A stretch of DNA of 64,000 nt from JBCCTX01 sp964468435 (GTDB taxonomy: Bacteria; Bacteroidota; Bacteroidia; J057): positions 15,985-79,984 of the forward strand of contig CAYXVE010000017.1 of the NCBI GenBank assembly GCA_964468435.1, in the 5' to 3' direction. Each line of letters opens with the position of its first letter. Position 1 is the stretch's first letter. Position numbers and translations under genes: made by a program. Below the pieces are notes generated by a model. It was not told the DNA's origin. It was given only the letters and a program-made list of their open reading frames with translations, and searched no databases. Below, one piece after another: positions 25,986 through 35,775 of this stretch.

Positions 25986-27113
25986 ATGAGGCCACACATT
26001 GCAGTTAACACCCGCTTGTTGCTTCCGGGAAGAATTGAAGGTATCAGTCGCTTTGCGGAAGAGGTACTCAGAAGAATGGTATTAGCTCATCCAGAAGTCC
26101 AGTTTTCTTTTTTCTTTGACCGGAAGTACGATAATCGGTTTATTTTTGCTGAAAATGTGACTCCTTATATTATTCTACCTCAGGCTCGTCATCCCATGCT
26201 TTGGTATACCTGGTTTCATATTACAGCCAAAAACAAGCTCAACAAACTGAAGCCGGATGTATTTTTTTCTCCAGAATTTTATCTCATCGACCAGAAAAGG
26301 ATTCCACAAGTGGCAGTATTTCACGATCTGGCATATGAGCATTATCCGGAGGACATTTCACCCTGGGCTGCAAGGTACTGCAAAAAGTACTCGCCTTATT
26401 ATGCCAAACTCGCCAGCCATATCTGCACCGTATCGGCATATAGCAAGCAAGATATTATGTATCACTATCAGGTTTCAGCTGAAAAAATATCGGTCGTATA
26501 CAATGGAGCCAGTACAGCTTTTTCACCATTGCCCCTTACTCTGCATGACGATATTCGCGAAAAATTTACGAATGGTAAGCCCTATTTTCTATTTGTAGGT
26601 ACCATACAACCCCGGAAAAATATTGAAACTTTACTCAAGGCTTTTGATCGTTTCAAGGATGAGCAACCTTCGGAGGTTAAGTTGCTAATTGTGGGAAGAA
26701 GGGGTTGGCATTACCGTGAAGCCCTTGAGACATACCAGTTGATGCAGCACAGGGATGATGTTATGTTTACCGGATTTGTGGAGGATGGTGAGCTTCCGGC
26801 TTTGTATGCAGCATCGTTAGCTTTGTGTTATATTCCCTATCTGGAGGGATTTGGAATACCCTTGTTAGAGGCTATGAACTGTGATACAGCCATATTGTGT
26901 AGTAATGTAGCTTCTTTGCCAGAGGTTGTCGGAGAGGCTGCCTACCAGGTAGATCCTTTTGAGATTGACCAGGTGGTAAAAGGTATGCAAAAGCTATGTA
27001 CAGACCCTTTATACCGGACCGGATTGATTGTAAAAGGAAGAACGCAGCGTCAAAAGTACAATTGGGATCTTACTGCCCATCGAACATGGAGTATTATTTC
27101 AAATTTTTTATAA
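25986..27113 (+). CDS. Glycosyltransferase family 1 (GT4-type) protein
   Basis: The 375-residue protein has a GT-B fold signature. Its N-terminal domain binds the acceptor; the C-terminal domain has FVGTIQPRKNIETLLKAF (near 198-215), the nucleotide-sugar region VMFTGFVEDGEL, and the E-x7-E-like segment YLEGFGIPLLEAMNCDT (near 284-300). Such enzymes transfer sugars onto polysaccharide or lipid acceptors at the cytoplasmic face of the membrane. There are no other polysaccharide genes nearby, so the product is unknown. Length is normal. Confidence 0.9.
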   Translation: MRPHIAVNTRLLLPGRIEGISRFAEEVLRRMVLAHPEVQFSFFFDRKYDNRFIFAENVTPYIILPQARHPMLWYTWFHITAKNKLNKLKPDVFFSPEFYLIDQKRIPQVAVFHDLAYEHYPEDISPWAARYCKKYSPYYAKLASHICTVSAYSKQDIMYHYQVSAEKISVVYNGASTAFSPLPLTLHDDIREKFTNGKPYFLFVGTIQPRKNIETLLKAFDRFKDEQPSEVKLLIVGRRGWHYREALETYQLMQHRDDVMFTGFVEDGELPALYAASLALCYIPYLEGFGIPLLEAMNCDTAILCSNVASLPEVVGEAAYQVDPFEIDQVVKGMQKLCTDPLYRTGLIVKGRTQRQKYNWDLTAHRTWSIISNFL

Positions 27114-27248
27114 TCGTTTCTGCACGATAACAATCAAAGCCCACACACTTGTTCAACAATATTCTGCTTCTGGAAACAGTATAGTAGGAAATAATGTATA
27201 GTAAAAAGATCAGTAATTATGTTTAACTTTTAATACAGTATTTGTTAT

Positions 27249-28391
27249 ATGAGATATCTTTACCCATGCTTATTAGTGTTGATCGTATGCGTTTTTGCTT
27301 CTTGTAAATCTGCTAAAAAGGCTTATCAGAGTGGAGATTACGAGTCTGCCATGATGATGGCGCTAGATAAGTTAAAGTCATCGCCTAGAAATAAAAAGGC
27401 TATTCAAACAGTTCAAAATGCTTATCCAGCTATGATGGATTATTATCAGGGTAGAATTGAGCGAACACGACTGTCAAATGATCCACTGAAATGGGACAAG
27501 ATACTGGATGATTATATATCCATAAACAACATATACGATGAAATACAGCGAACACCTGCAGCCAAAAGTCTGTTGCCGCAAGCCAGGTATTTTACCGATG
27601 AATATCATGAAGCACTAGAACGCACCCTGGAGATCAGATATGAGATGGGAGAAAAGGAACTGGATGAGGGCAGCCGGGAAAGTGCCATGAGAGCCTATGA
27701 TCATTTTTACCGGGTGCAGGAGCTTCGTCCCAACTACCGGGAAGTGAGGGACAGGTTAGAAGAAGCACGAGCAATGGCTACGATACTTGTTGAAATCACT
27801 CCGTTAAAAATTGATTCAAAGCGATATACTTTAAGTAGTGATTTTTTCATGAACAGGGTTCAGGAGTATTTAAGGGAAAGACCTCTAAGTCCTTTCATTC
27901 AGTTTTTGACCCCATCAGATAGGGTTTCGGGTTCAGGTGGTTCAGATCATTTGCTGGAAATGAGTTTTGAAGACTTTGTAGTTGGGCAATCTTTTACGCG
28001 AGAAGTTCAGTCTGACAGAATGAAGGATAGTGTAGTACTTCAGACTACTGAGCTTAAAGATACTACGATTATTACGTATGGTACTGTGAAAGCCCGTTTA
28101 TTCGGATTTGAAAAGGAGATTGCTTCCAGTGGTATATTAAAGCTTAAGGTAACAGATACATATTCAGATAGAACGATCCTGGATAAAGATTTTGCGGGTA
28201 ATTTTGTATGGTATGACTATTGGGGATATTTTGAAGGGGATAAACGTGCCTTAGAGGATGAAGATTTGAGATATTTGGACAAGCGTCAACCTTCACCTGA
28301 GCCTGATCCCCAGGTGCTGTTTATTGAATTTACCAGGCCTATATTTGATCAGGTGACGCGGGAACTTGAAAGATTTTACAAAAGATATTAG
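27249..28391 (+). CDS. Lipoprotein with TPR-like helices, function unknown
   Basis: The 380-residue protein has a lipoprotein signal with lipobox FASC (Cys19). Residues about 20-180 are helical and contain TPR-like repeats (KKAYQSGDYESAMMMALDKL; AMRAYDHFYRVQELRPNY). Residues 180-380 are mixed beta and end in an acidic, Pro-containing stretch and an Arg/Tyr-rich helix. I do not recognise a named family. The helical half suggests protein-protein contact at the inner face of the outer membrane or in the periplasm. It is flanked by a glycosyltransferase 135 bp upstream and converges on a TerC gene. Confidence 0.55.
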   Translation: MRYLYPCLLVLIVCVFASCKSAKKAYQSGDYESAMMMALDKLKSSPRNKKAIQTVQNAYPAMMDYYQGRIERTRLSNDPLKWDKILDDYISINNIYDEIQRTPAAKSLLPQARYFTDEYHEALERTLEIRYEMGEKELDEGSRESAMRAYDHFYRVQELRPNYREVRDRLEEARAMATILVEITPLKIDSKRYTLSSDFFMNRVQEYLRERPLSPFIQFLTPSDRVSGSGGSDHLLEMSFEDFVVGQSFTREVQSDRMKDSVVLQTTELKDTTIITYGTVKARLFGFEKEIASSGILKLKVTDTYSDRTILDKDFAGNFVWYDYWGYFEGDKRALEDEDLRYLDKRQPSPEPDPQVLFIEFTRPIFDQVTRELERFYKRY

Positions 28392-28477
28392 TGGACGGCT
28401 TGTAGTTTGTAGATTAGCCTCTTTGAAATTGGGGTAATACTACGATCTACTAGCTTCTGGCAAGGTATAAAATCCAT

Positions 28478-29272
28478 TTACCCTGGCGAATCTTCGCTTA
28501 GGCGTTCACGGAGTCGCACGGGTTGTACCTCTTCTTTTTTACGAAGCCTGCTATTGAGGATTTCGACCAGAAAGGAGAAAGCCATAGCGAAATAGATGTA
28601 ACCTTTATCTACATGTTGTTCGAACCCTTCTGCTACAAGCATAAATCCGATGAGTAGCAAAAATGACAGGGCCAGCATTTTCATGGTAGGACGTTTATTA
28701 ATAAAGCGGCTAATAGGCCCTGCTGCGATCAACATGATCGCCATAGAGATCACAACTGCGATGATCATGATTCGAACATCATCCGCAAGTCCTATTGCTG
28801 TAAGGATAGAGTCAAATGAAAAGATTACATCAAGCGCAATGATCTGAGCGATTACGCTTAAAAAGGTATTGGCTTTGGGATCATTGGCAGAGTCCTCTTG
28901 ACCTTCTAGTTTGTGGTGCATCTCCATAATGGTCTTGAACATAAGAAATAACCCACCTGCAATGAGGATAATATCTCTCCAACTTAGATCAAAGCTGTGT
29001 TGAAGGGCTTCTGATAGGGATAAGCCCAAAATATTCCCCAGATTAAGTACCGGGTATTTTAGTTGTACTACCCAGTTGATTGATAGCAGTAAGCCAATCC
29101 GGAAAAGGAGGGCGAGGATAAGTCCAACGCTTCTTGCCCTGGGTTGTTGACTTTCAGGGAGTTTGGACGTGACGATTGAAATGAATACAATATTATCGAT
29201 TCCCAGGATGATTTCCATCAACGTCAGCGTCAACAAGCTGAACAATACATCTACAGTCAGAAGTTCTTCCAT
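28478..29272 (-). CDS. TerC-family integral membrane protein
   Basis: The 264-residue protein has seven to eight membrane segments and the conserved TerC motif EIILGIDNIVFISIV (near 20-34), with a second acidic pair in IIALDVIFSFDSILTAIGL (near 143-161). TerC-like proteins are linked to metal (manganese) efflux and to secreted-protein metallation in other bacteria. The C-terminus is cytoplasmic and basic. It lies 18 bp after the SPOR-type gene stop codon in the minus direction. Confidence 0.9.
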   Translation of the reverse strand: MEELLTVDVLFSLLTLTLMEIILGIDNIVFISIVTSKLPESQQPRARSVGLILALLFRIGLLLSINWVVQLKYPVLNLGNILGLSLSEALQHSFDLSWRDIILIAGGLFLMFKTIMEMHHKLEGQEDSANDPKANTFLSVIAQIIALDVIFSFDSILTAIGLADDVRIMIIAVVISMAIMLIAAGPISRFINKRPTMKMLALSFLLLIGFMLVAEGFEQHVDKGYIYFAMAFSFLVEILNSRLRKKEEVQPVRLRERLSEDSPG

Positions 29273-29290
29273 AATTCAGACGATATACAT

Positions 29291-29863
29291 CTATCGCAAC
29301 TTGCGAATAAAGCCATATAAGCCGTACTCTTCCCTGAAATAGGGTAGCACAGAATTGCGAAGATACGATTCTTCCTGAGATGTGTAAAGGCCCGAGAATA
29401 TTTTAAATAATCCTTCCTCGTATACGATAAACATGCCGTGAGCAGGTATCGTGGAGATATCATTGTATTTGTTGAGATATGGTTTTTTAAAAGCTCCTAC
29501 CTGTATCGTATGAGTAAGTCCTGTCCCTTCCCCGTTTAGGAGGGAGAAATCATCCTTGATCAACTGGGCTTCGGTATAGCCTTTTTTCCAGACTTTCTGA
29601 AGGACAAAGTCAGCGGTATTAGCTCCCAGATATGGACCGAGCATTACCCGTACCGGACTTTTTTCTTCCATAGGCCCCCGTTCCAGGGGATATAGTCTGA
29701 CGAAGCCTAGATGATTGAGATCCGGGACAAAATTGAAGCTATCAGGTTCTTCAGTAATTGTAATCTGGATTCTGTATATTGTGTGATAATCTTTCTCCTG
29801 TGCCCATGTAATGACTGGTAAGTACAGTATGAACAGCCAGATGACATATGCAACATTACGCAT
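29291..29863 (-). CDS. Exported protein with two SPOR-like domains
   Basis: The ATG at 29863 gives 190 residues starting with a signal peptide (MRNVAYVIWLFILYLP). Two SPOR-like units follow. The first (about 30-105) reads YRIQITITEE, then PVRVMLGPYLGANTADFVLQ. The second (about 117-190) reads HTIQVGAFKKP, then LFKIFSGLYTSQEESY. Both have the beta-strand/helix order and the 'G.y....a' core of SPOR domains, which bind septal, denuded peptidoglycan. A GTG at 29890 is open upstream but adds nothing. It precedes the TerC gene by 18 bp. Confidence is moderate because SPOR domains are divergent. Confidence 0.6.
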   Translation of the reverse strand: MRNVAYVIWLFILYLPVITWAQEKDYHTIYRIQITITEEPDSFNFVPDLNHLGFVRLYPLERGPMEEKSPVRVMLGPYLGANTADFVLQKVWKKGYTEAQLIKDDFSLLNGEGTGLTHTIQVGAFKKPYLNKYNDISTIPAHGMFIVYEEGLFKIFSGLYTSQEESYLRNSVLPYFREEYGLYGFIRKLR

Positions 29864-30215
29864 AATTTGTACGAATTTTACAAAACACACTTTTACAGGT
29901 TATAGTTCAGTGTAGGTACAAATACCATTGAGGGAATGCCCTTGATTATGCAAGATGATGATACAGACTTTATCGTATATTGTTCAACTGATTTGCAACA
30001 AAGAGATTGTATTTATGTTGAACATACCAGTAACAACGCTATTTCAGCTAATCAAAAACATGCCAAACTAATATTTAACCTAGAAAAACAGCAATTATTA
30101 TATTCTTTTTTGTTTTGGAAAATACAAAAAATAGCGCAGTAAAATAACAATTACAAGATCATTTACAATCCGGCTTTGACAACAATTTGCTTATTCCAAT
30201 ATAAGGGAATGACGA
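29864..30215. other. Intergenic region between SPOR-like gene and MoxR-like gene
   Basis: I see no credible gene in these 352 bp. A 68-codon open frame on the + strand (29936-30142) has no start context or recognisable domain. The 3' part is AT-rich and lies downstream of the MoxR-like gene; no hairpin with T-run is apparent. Confidence 0.5.
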
Positions 30216-31736
30216 TCAATTTTGATCCTCATAATATCCTCCCCATTCGTCATCATCCTCTTCTGGCATATTAAACATTCCGCTCAATAGATCTTTAAAC
30301 TGTGTACCAGCCTCCATGAGGTGTTTGCCCAGCATAGAGTATTCTGCTAATCCATGCAGAATGAGTTCCATGTAGAGGTACTGTTGCGCTTGTGTAGCCT
30401 TGGGATATTGTTTTTTTACCAGTTTTGCCAGCCCTGGCACTTTGTCCAGTTGCTTGCGGTACTCATCTTCGCGAATATCATTCATCAGATCCAGCATATT
30501 ACTTTGGCTAAACCACTGTATAATCTTTTTGTATGGATTTTCAGGATCATTGCGTTTGAGTCGTTCAGGGTTGGGGAAATATTCTACAAATATGGTCCTA
30601 AGCGCTTTACTGATAAGTTTTTGAGCTACAATGGCAGGTCCTTCCTGTTCACCTTCATATACGAGTTCTATCTTACCCGTTATGGCAGGAATGACTCCCA
30701 TGATATCACCTATCCGGCAGAATGATGTTGATTCCTCATTGCGGATCATTCTTCGTTCGCAGGAACTTGTAAGGTTTTCAAACCCTGAGATAGTCAGACG
30801 GGCAGAGACTCCACTCTTTTCATCTACATACTCGCTGTGGCGAGCCTCAATAGCGATTTGCTCCAGCAATTTTGCGCACAGTTCATCTACGATGACCTTT
30901 TCCCGTTGCAACTCTGCAAGTCTTGCCTCCTGACGGGTAATTTGCATAGACAAATCCAGGGTTTTGGGGTAATGTGTCAAAATCTGGCTTTCTATACGAT
31001 CTTTCAGAGGAGTAACAATATTTCCACGGTTGGTATAATCCTCTGGGTTGGCGGTAAAAATAAATTGTATATCAAGGGGGAATCTCAAGGTAAAGCCTCT
31101 TATCTGAATATCACCTTCCTGAAGCATGTTGAATAGAGCGACCTGTATACGTGGCTGCAGGTCCGGTAATTCATTAATCGCAAATATTGATCTGTGTGAA
31201 CGAGGTATCAATCCAAAGTGGATCACCCGTTCGTCTGAATAGGGAAGCTTCATAGAGGCTGCTTTGATAGGATCAACATCACCGATGAGATCAGCTACGG
31301 TAACGTCTGGAGTGGCTAGTTTTTCAGTATATCTTACAGATTTATGCACCCATTTGATAGGTGTTTCATCACCTTTTTCAGCAATGAGATCTCTCGCGTA
31401 CCTCGACAGGGGTTGGAAGGGATCATCATTGATTTCCGAACCTTCTACTGCAGGAATATATTCATCCAGCAGTTCTGTCATCTGCCTGGCAATACGCGTT
31501 TTGGCCTGGCCACGCAATCCAAGCAGGATAATGTTGTGGCGAGAAAGGATTGCTCTTTCCAGGTCAGGAATTACCGTTTCCTCATATCCTACGATTCCTT
31601 TGAAGATCGTTTCGCCACTTTGTATCTTATGTATGAGATTTTTACGTAATTCGTCTTTTACAGATAGGGGATGGTAGCCGGATGCTTTCAGTTCGCCTAA
31701 AGTATGTATACGGGTCAGTTTACTGGTTTCAATCAT
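30216..31736 (-). CDS. MoxR/Mg-chelatase-like AAA+ ATPase
   Basis: The 506-residue AAA+ protein has a Walker A loop GLRGQAKT (73-80), a Walker B-like strand FAINELPDL where the usual Asp is Asn, the helix-2 insert LPDLQPRIQVALFNMLQEGD typical of the MoxR/Mg-chelatase group, and sensor 1 in IFTANPEDYTNRG. The arginine-finger region follows (PLKDRIESQILT). The C-terminal 170 residues are helical with an acidic end. MoxR ATPases normally work with a von Willebrand A-domain partner; none is adjacent. The Asn in Walker B may be normal for this subgroup, I am not certain. It is divergent from the LuxE-like gene. Confidence 0.8.
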   Translation of the reverse strand: MIETSKLTRIHTLGELKASGYHPLSVKDELRKNLIHKIQSGETIFKGIVGYEETVIPDLERAILSRHNIILLGLRGQAKTRIARQMTELLDEYIPAVEGSEINDDPFQPLSRYARDLIAEKGDETPIKWVHKSVRYTEKLATPDVTVADLIGDVDPIKAASMKLPYSDERVIHFGLIPRSHRSIFAINELPDLQPRIQVALFNMLQEGDIQIRGFTLRFPLDIQFIFTANPEDYTNRGNIVTPLKDRIESQILTHYPKTLDLSMQITRQEARLAELQREKVIVDELCAKLLEQIAIEARHSEYVDEKSGVSARLTISGFENLTSSCERRMIRNEESTSFCRIGDIMGVIPAITGKIELVYEGEQEGPAIVAQKLISKALRTIFVEYFPNPERLKRNDPENPYKKIIQWFSQSNMLDLMNDIREDEYRKQLDKVPGLAKLVKKQYPKATQAQQYLYMELILHGLAEYSMLGKHLMEAGTQFKDLLSGMFNMPEEDDDEWGGYYEDQN

Positions 31737-31823
31737 CAGAAAGTTTATTTTATTTACAAGTTAGTTTCCAAAAGTTAAACCCCAAAATAGGTATTTAGTT
31801 GTCAACTGCTTTTCTCTTTTGCA

Positions 31824-32858
31824 ATGCGGGTTGTATCTTACAAGGCTATGACTTACTATAGTACAGGCAACTACTTGAATCACCCTATGCAAAAATGGAT
31901 TTATACGCAATATTTAGATAGTTTGTTTGACCCTGATATGATATTCAGTGAATTAGCAGAATCATTGTGGCGTTATCAATGGGAAAATAATCCAGTTATC
32001 CAAAGATATATGGGGCATTTGGGTAAGAGGAGAATGAACTATTTACCTATTTCATTTTTCAAGGCATTTGATTTTAAAACAGGTGAAGATTGGCTGGCTG
32101 AGGCTATATTTGAGAGCAGTGGTACTACTGGTCAGATTCCGTCGCGTCATTTTGTAAGGGAATTGAAGCTTTATGAGCGGATAGTTTTGGAAGGCTTTTT
32201 TCATTTTTTCCCTAGCGGACAATATCGCATCCTGGCATTATTGCCTTCATACCTGGAGCGGGAAAATTCTTCGCTGGTATATATGACTAAGACATGGATG
32301 GACCATTTCGGGCTACCAGGGAGTGGTTTTTATTTGTACAATTTTGATGCCTTGCAGCAGGCTGTATATGAAGCGATGGATGCTGGAGAGCAAATTCTAT
32401 TGATAGGTGTAAGCTTTGCATTGCTGGATTTCGCTACTCAATATCCACTCAGATTATCCCCAAATTCGATTGTTATAGAAACGGGTGGAATGAAAGGGCG
32501 TAGAGAGGAATTGACACGGGAGAAGCTTCATGCATTACTGTGTGAAGGATTGGGGATAGACCATATATATTCTGAGTATGGTATGACAGAATTGATGAGT
32601 CAGGCTTATGCGCTTAAGGGCGGAAGATTTCAAACACCTCCCTGGATGAATGTAGAGATCACAGATATTCATCTACCCTTTCTTCGCTTGCCTTTTGGTC
32701 ATACAGGCAGAATTCAGATCGTAGATTTGGGAAATATACATAGCTGTGCATTTATTTCAACAGACGATCTAGGAAGAAAGCACGAAGATGGTAGTTTTGA
32801 GGTACTAGGTAGAATAGACCAGTCTGAATTGAGGGGTTGCAGTTTGATGTATGAATAG
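31824..32858 (+). CDS. LuxE-like acyl-protein synthetase domain protein
   Basis: The 344-residue protein resembles the acyl-protein synthetase (LuxE) fold: an N-terminal helical part, then FESSGTTGQIPSRHF (an ATP-binding loop), LPSYLERENSSLVYM, ETGGMKGRREELTRE and IYSEYGMTELMSQAYA, then a small C-terminal domain. LuxE activates fatty acids as acyl-AMP for transfer to a cysteine on itself. In Bacteroidota this stand-alone gene is common with no lux operon and unknown substrate. The start is uncertain: ATG at 31824 is used here, but a later ATG at 31848 (MTYYSTGNYL) is possible. The P1B ATPase gene follows after 53 bp. Confidence 0.8.
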   Translation: MRVVSYKAMTYYSTGNYLNHPMQKWIYTQYLDSLFDPDMIFSELAESLWRYQWENNPVIQRYMGHLGKRRMNYLPISFFKAFDFKTGEDWLAEAIFESSGTTGQIPSRHFVRELKLYERIVLEGFFHFFPSGQYRILALLPSYLERENSSLVYMTKTWMDHFGLPGSGFYLYNFDALQQAVYEAMDAGEQILLIGVSFALLDFATQYPLRLSPNSIVIETGGMKGRREELTREKLHALLCEGLGIDHIYSEYGMTELMSQAYALKGGRFQTPPWMNVEITDIHLPFLRLPFGHTGRIQIVDLGNIHSCAFISTDDLGRKHEDGSFEVLGRIDQSELRGCSLMYE

Positions 32859-32911
32859 AAATCTGGTTATTTTCGTATATACCAAATACCTAATAGCATA
32901 AAGAAAAATCA

Positions 32912-35035
32912 ATGAGTGAAATAAATGTAGCGGAAGAAAAATATGTTGACCTAAGGGTAAAGGGCATGACTTGCTCAAACTGTGCGCTGAGTATTGAACG
33001 CTATCTAGAGCGTGAAGGACTGGGAAGTGTAAACGTAGATTTTGCCAGTGAAGAAGTGTCGTTTGAGCTTTCTCAGAATGGTGAATTATCCGATATTATC
33101 CAGGGGATCAATAATCTGGGTTATAAAGTAGTGGGCAAAGCAGGTGATACAGAACACAAAGGGTGGTCTAGGGTAGAAATACTATTTGCTGTCTCCCTGA
33201 TATTCACGCTACCTTTGCTTTTACATATGTTTTGGAAATGGCCTTTACTGCATAATCCATATTTTCAGTTGGTTATGACGATACCGGTTTTTGTGATCGG
33301 GGTATTTCATTTTGGTGTAAGTGCTTTCAAATCCCTAAGATCAGGGGTTCCCAACATGGATGTTCTTATTATACTCGGAGCTACTGCAGCCTTTGGATAT
33401 AGTTTTTATGGTACGATTGTTCAGGCAGGTCAGGATTTTCTCTTTTATGAGACTGCTGCCAGTATTATTACGATTGTTCTTTTGGGTAATGTAATGGAGC
33501 ATCGTGCAGTACAAAAAACCACTACTGCTATCAAGTCTCTGAAAAAACTTCAACCTTCACGTGCCAGAAAGGTGATATATGAGCAAGGTGAAGAAAGGAT
33601 TGTCGAAGTGGAACTAAAACATGTAGAGACAGGAGATACCATTCAGATTCACACCGGTGATAAAGTCCCGGTAGACGGGACGATCAGCGAGGGATATGCT
33701 GAGATTGATGAGTCGATGTTGACGGGGGAAAGTCTTCCTGTGCGTAAGTCAGTTATGGATAAGGTGATGGGGGGTACTTACCTCATACAAGGAAACCTGC
33801 GTATCAAAACCAGTCATGTAGGGAAGGGGACTACTCTTTCGCAGATTATCGATTTGGTGAAAAAAGCTCAGGCGGATAAACCAGATCTACAGCGATTGGC
33901 AGATAAGATCAGTGCTATATTTGTTCCGGTAGTAGTAGGTATTGCTTTATTGACATTTACCTTATCGTTTTTTGTATTTGAGCTGACACTTCAGTCAAGT
34001 ATCATACACAGTGTTGCAGTTCTGGTCATATCCTGTCCCTGTGCAATGGGATTGGCCACGCCTACTGCAGTAGTTGTAGGTATCGGCAGAGCCTCACGCA
34101 ATGGTATCCTGATCAAGGGAGGTAAAACCCTGGAAGAGTTATCTTCTATCAAACGCATTGTTTTTGATAAGACAGGGACACTTACCACGGGTAGCTTCAA
34201 TGTAAAATCGCTGAATTGTCTAGAAGAAGATAGCGCATTTGTCAAACGTCTAGTATACAGCCTAAGCCGTTTTTCCAATCATCCCGTTTCCCGGTCCCTT
34301 AATCAGGCATATCAGGATGTTCCTGTCCTGGAATTGACCGAGATCGAGGAATTGAGCGGGAGGGGAATGGAAGCAAAGGATGCCAAAGGCAATCTGTATC
34401 GGATGGGATCTTATCAGCTCGCCTCAGACCTTACAGAGGATGATACTCATCAGACCTATATCATCCGGAATGACCAACTCCTCGCAACTATTGACCTTGC
34501 AGACGATATTAAGGACGGAGCAAAAGAAGTTGTATCCTTTCTCAAGGAGCAGGGTATTACGACTACCCTACTGAGTGGCGACAGACAAGATAAATGTGAT
34601 GAAATTGCCCGGGTATTGGGAATTGATGAGGTATATGCCGAGCAGATGCCTGACCAGAAGCTTGCTTTGATCGAAAGCTTTGACAATCAAGAACCTACAG
34701 CCATGGTGGGGGATGGGATCAATGATGCCCCTGCACTTACCAAGGCCACGGTGGGCATCTCGCTGAGTCAGGCAACGGATGTAGCAATACAATCTGCTCA
34801 GATAATCCTGCTAAATGGTAATCTGTTGGCTATCCCTCAGCTTTATCGCATCGGGAAGCATACCCTATTGACCATTAAGCAGAATTTATTCTGGGCATTC
34901 ATTTACAACGCTATTGCCATACCCATTGCTGCTGTAGGACTTTTGAGTCCGATCATAGGTGCTTTTGCCATGGCAATGTCAGATGTAGTCGTAATTGGCA
35001 ACTCCTTGCGACTCAGATTAAAATCATTGAAGTGA
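32912..35035 (+). CDS. Heavy-metal P1B-type ATPase, copper-type
   Basis: The 707-residue protein has one N-terminal heavy-metal-associated domain with GMTCSNC (Cys21, Cys24), then about eight membrane segments. The transmembrane metal site is CPC (SCPCAMGLATP), the actuator TGES motif is LTGESLPV, the phosphorylation site is FDKTGTLT, the nucleotide domain has SNHPVS (HP locus), and GDGINDAPAL is present. The CPC motif fits Cu(+)/Ag(+) export in the P1B-1 group. There is no CopZ chaperone or CsoR/CueR-type regulator next to it. It ends 2 bp before the convergent barrel gene. Confidence 0.93.
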   Translation: MSEINVAEEKYVDLRVKGMTCSNCALSIERYLEREGLGSVNVDFASEEVSFELSQNGELSDIIQGINNLGYKVVGKAGDTEHKGWSRVEILFAVSLIFTLPLLLHMFWKWPLLHNPYFQLVMTIPVFVIGVFHFGVSAFKSLRSGVPNMDVLIILGATAAFGYSFYGTIVQAGQDFLFYETAASIITIVLLGNVMEHRAVQKTTTAIKSLKKLQPSRARKVIYEQGEERIVEVELKHVETGDTIQIHTGDKVPVDGTISEGYAEIDESMLTGESLPVRKSVMDKVMGGTYLIQGNLRIKTSHVGKGTTLSQIIDLVKKAQADKPDLQRLADKISAIFVPVVVGIALLTFTLSFFVFELTLQSSIIHSVAVLVISCPCAMGLATPTAVVVGIGRASRNGILIKGGKTLEELSSIKRIVFDKTGTLTTGSFNVKSLNCLEEDSAFVKRLVYSLSRFSNHPVSRSLNQAYQDVPVLELTEIEELSGRGMEAKDAKGNLYRMGSYQLASDLTEDDTHQTYIIRNDQLLATIDLADDIKDGAKEVVSFLKEQGITTTLLSGDRQDKCDEIARVLGIDEVYAEQMPDQKLALIESFDNQEPTAMVGDGINDAPALTKATVGISLSQATDVAIQSAQIILLNGNLLAIPQLYRIGKHTLLTIKQNLFWAFIYNAIAIPIAAVGLLSPIIGAFAMAMSDVVVIGNSLRLRLKSLK

Positions 35036-35037
35036 TG

Positions 35038-35709
35038 TTATTGGCAGACACAGCGTTTTTTTAGTTTCATTAAGTGTAATGAGATATAACCACGTATAGC
35101 AAAACCGGTTTCATTTTCTGGTAAAAGGTAATAAATATCTTCCGGACTCTCATCGTGGCGTGTGTCTGCATAATATATGTTGGCTTCTAGGGTTGTGGAA
35201 ATATGCTTGGAGAAAAAATATCTTATTCCAGCCATGCCCCCTATTCCCAGATTGTGGTAGTTATATTCGCCTGAAAATGAATCATTATTCTTTAATATTC
35301 CTTCATCGGTAATATTCCCACCACTGTAAATACCTTCCAGACCCGCAAAAAACAACCATGGACCTGTGGGCAGATTAGCTTCATAACCCAGGCGGATATC
35401 CCAGTCCTGTTTTTGAGCACGGTAACTATCAAAGCGATCTATACCATCTAGTATATCAAAATCAGCACTTCTACGCGAAGCACTCAAACGGATGACATTA
35501 TTGAGATCCCAGTGATATTTATACTGGATTCCATTGACAGCATTTGATCCGAATGGAGTGTCCTGATAATAGTCAGCGAGAGATGGGATGGAATGGAGAC
35601 TTCCATATTGTACACCGATTTCGTGTGTTTGAGGGTAAAAGGAAGGTCGTTGAGCCCACATTAAAAGCGATTGGATACACAAAAGGGTTAAAATTATGGT
35701 CTTTTTCAT
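35038..35709 (-). CDS. Outer-membrane beta-barrel protein, function unknown
   Basis: From the ATG at 35709 the protein is 223 residues with signal peptide MKKTIILTLLCIQSLLMWAQ. The mature part shows alternating hydrophobic/aromatic strands with terminal aromatic residues (EIGVQYGSLH; IQYKYHW; WDIRLGYEA; LEANIYYADTRH) typical of an eight- to ten-strand barrel. No family-specific motif is seen. The C-terminus ends in a basic, cysteine-containing segment (LKKRCVCQ), which is unusual for a barrel. Its stop lies 2 bp from that of the P1B ATPase gene. Confidence 0.65.
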   Translation of the reverse strand: MKKTIILTLLCIQSLLMWAQRPSFYPQTHEIGVQYGSLHSIPSLADYYQDTPFGSNAVNGIQYKYHWDLNNVIRLSASRRSADFDILDGIDRFDSYRAQKQDWDIRLGYEANLPTGPWLFFAGLEGIYSGGNITDEGILKNNDSFSGEYNYHNLGIGGMAGIRYFFSKHISTTLEANIYYADTRHDESPEDIYYLLPENETGFAIRGYISLHLMKLKKRCVCQ

Positions 35710-35775
35710 ACTGTTAGCAAGTTGAAACATCCTTTCTGGGACTAAGTGGCAATAATTGTGCCTGTAGGCATTTCA

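Noticed and set aside
29936..30142. 68-codon open frame on the + strand
   Set aside because: No domain, signal or start context, and the composition looks like random intergenic sequence.
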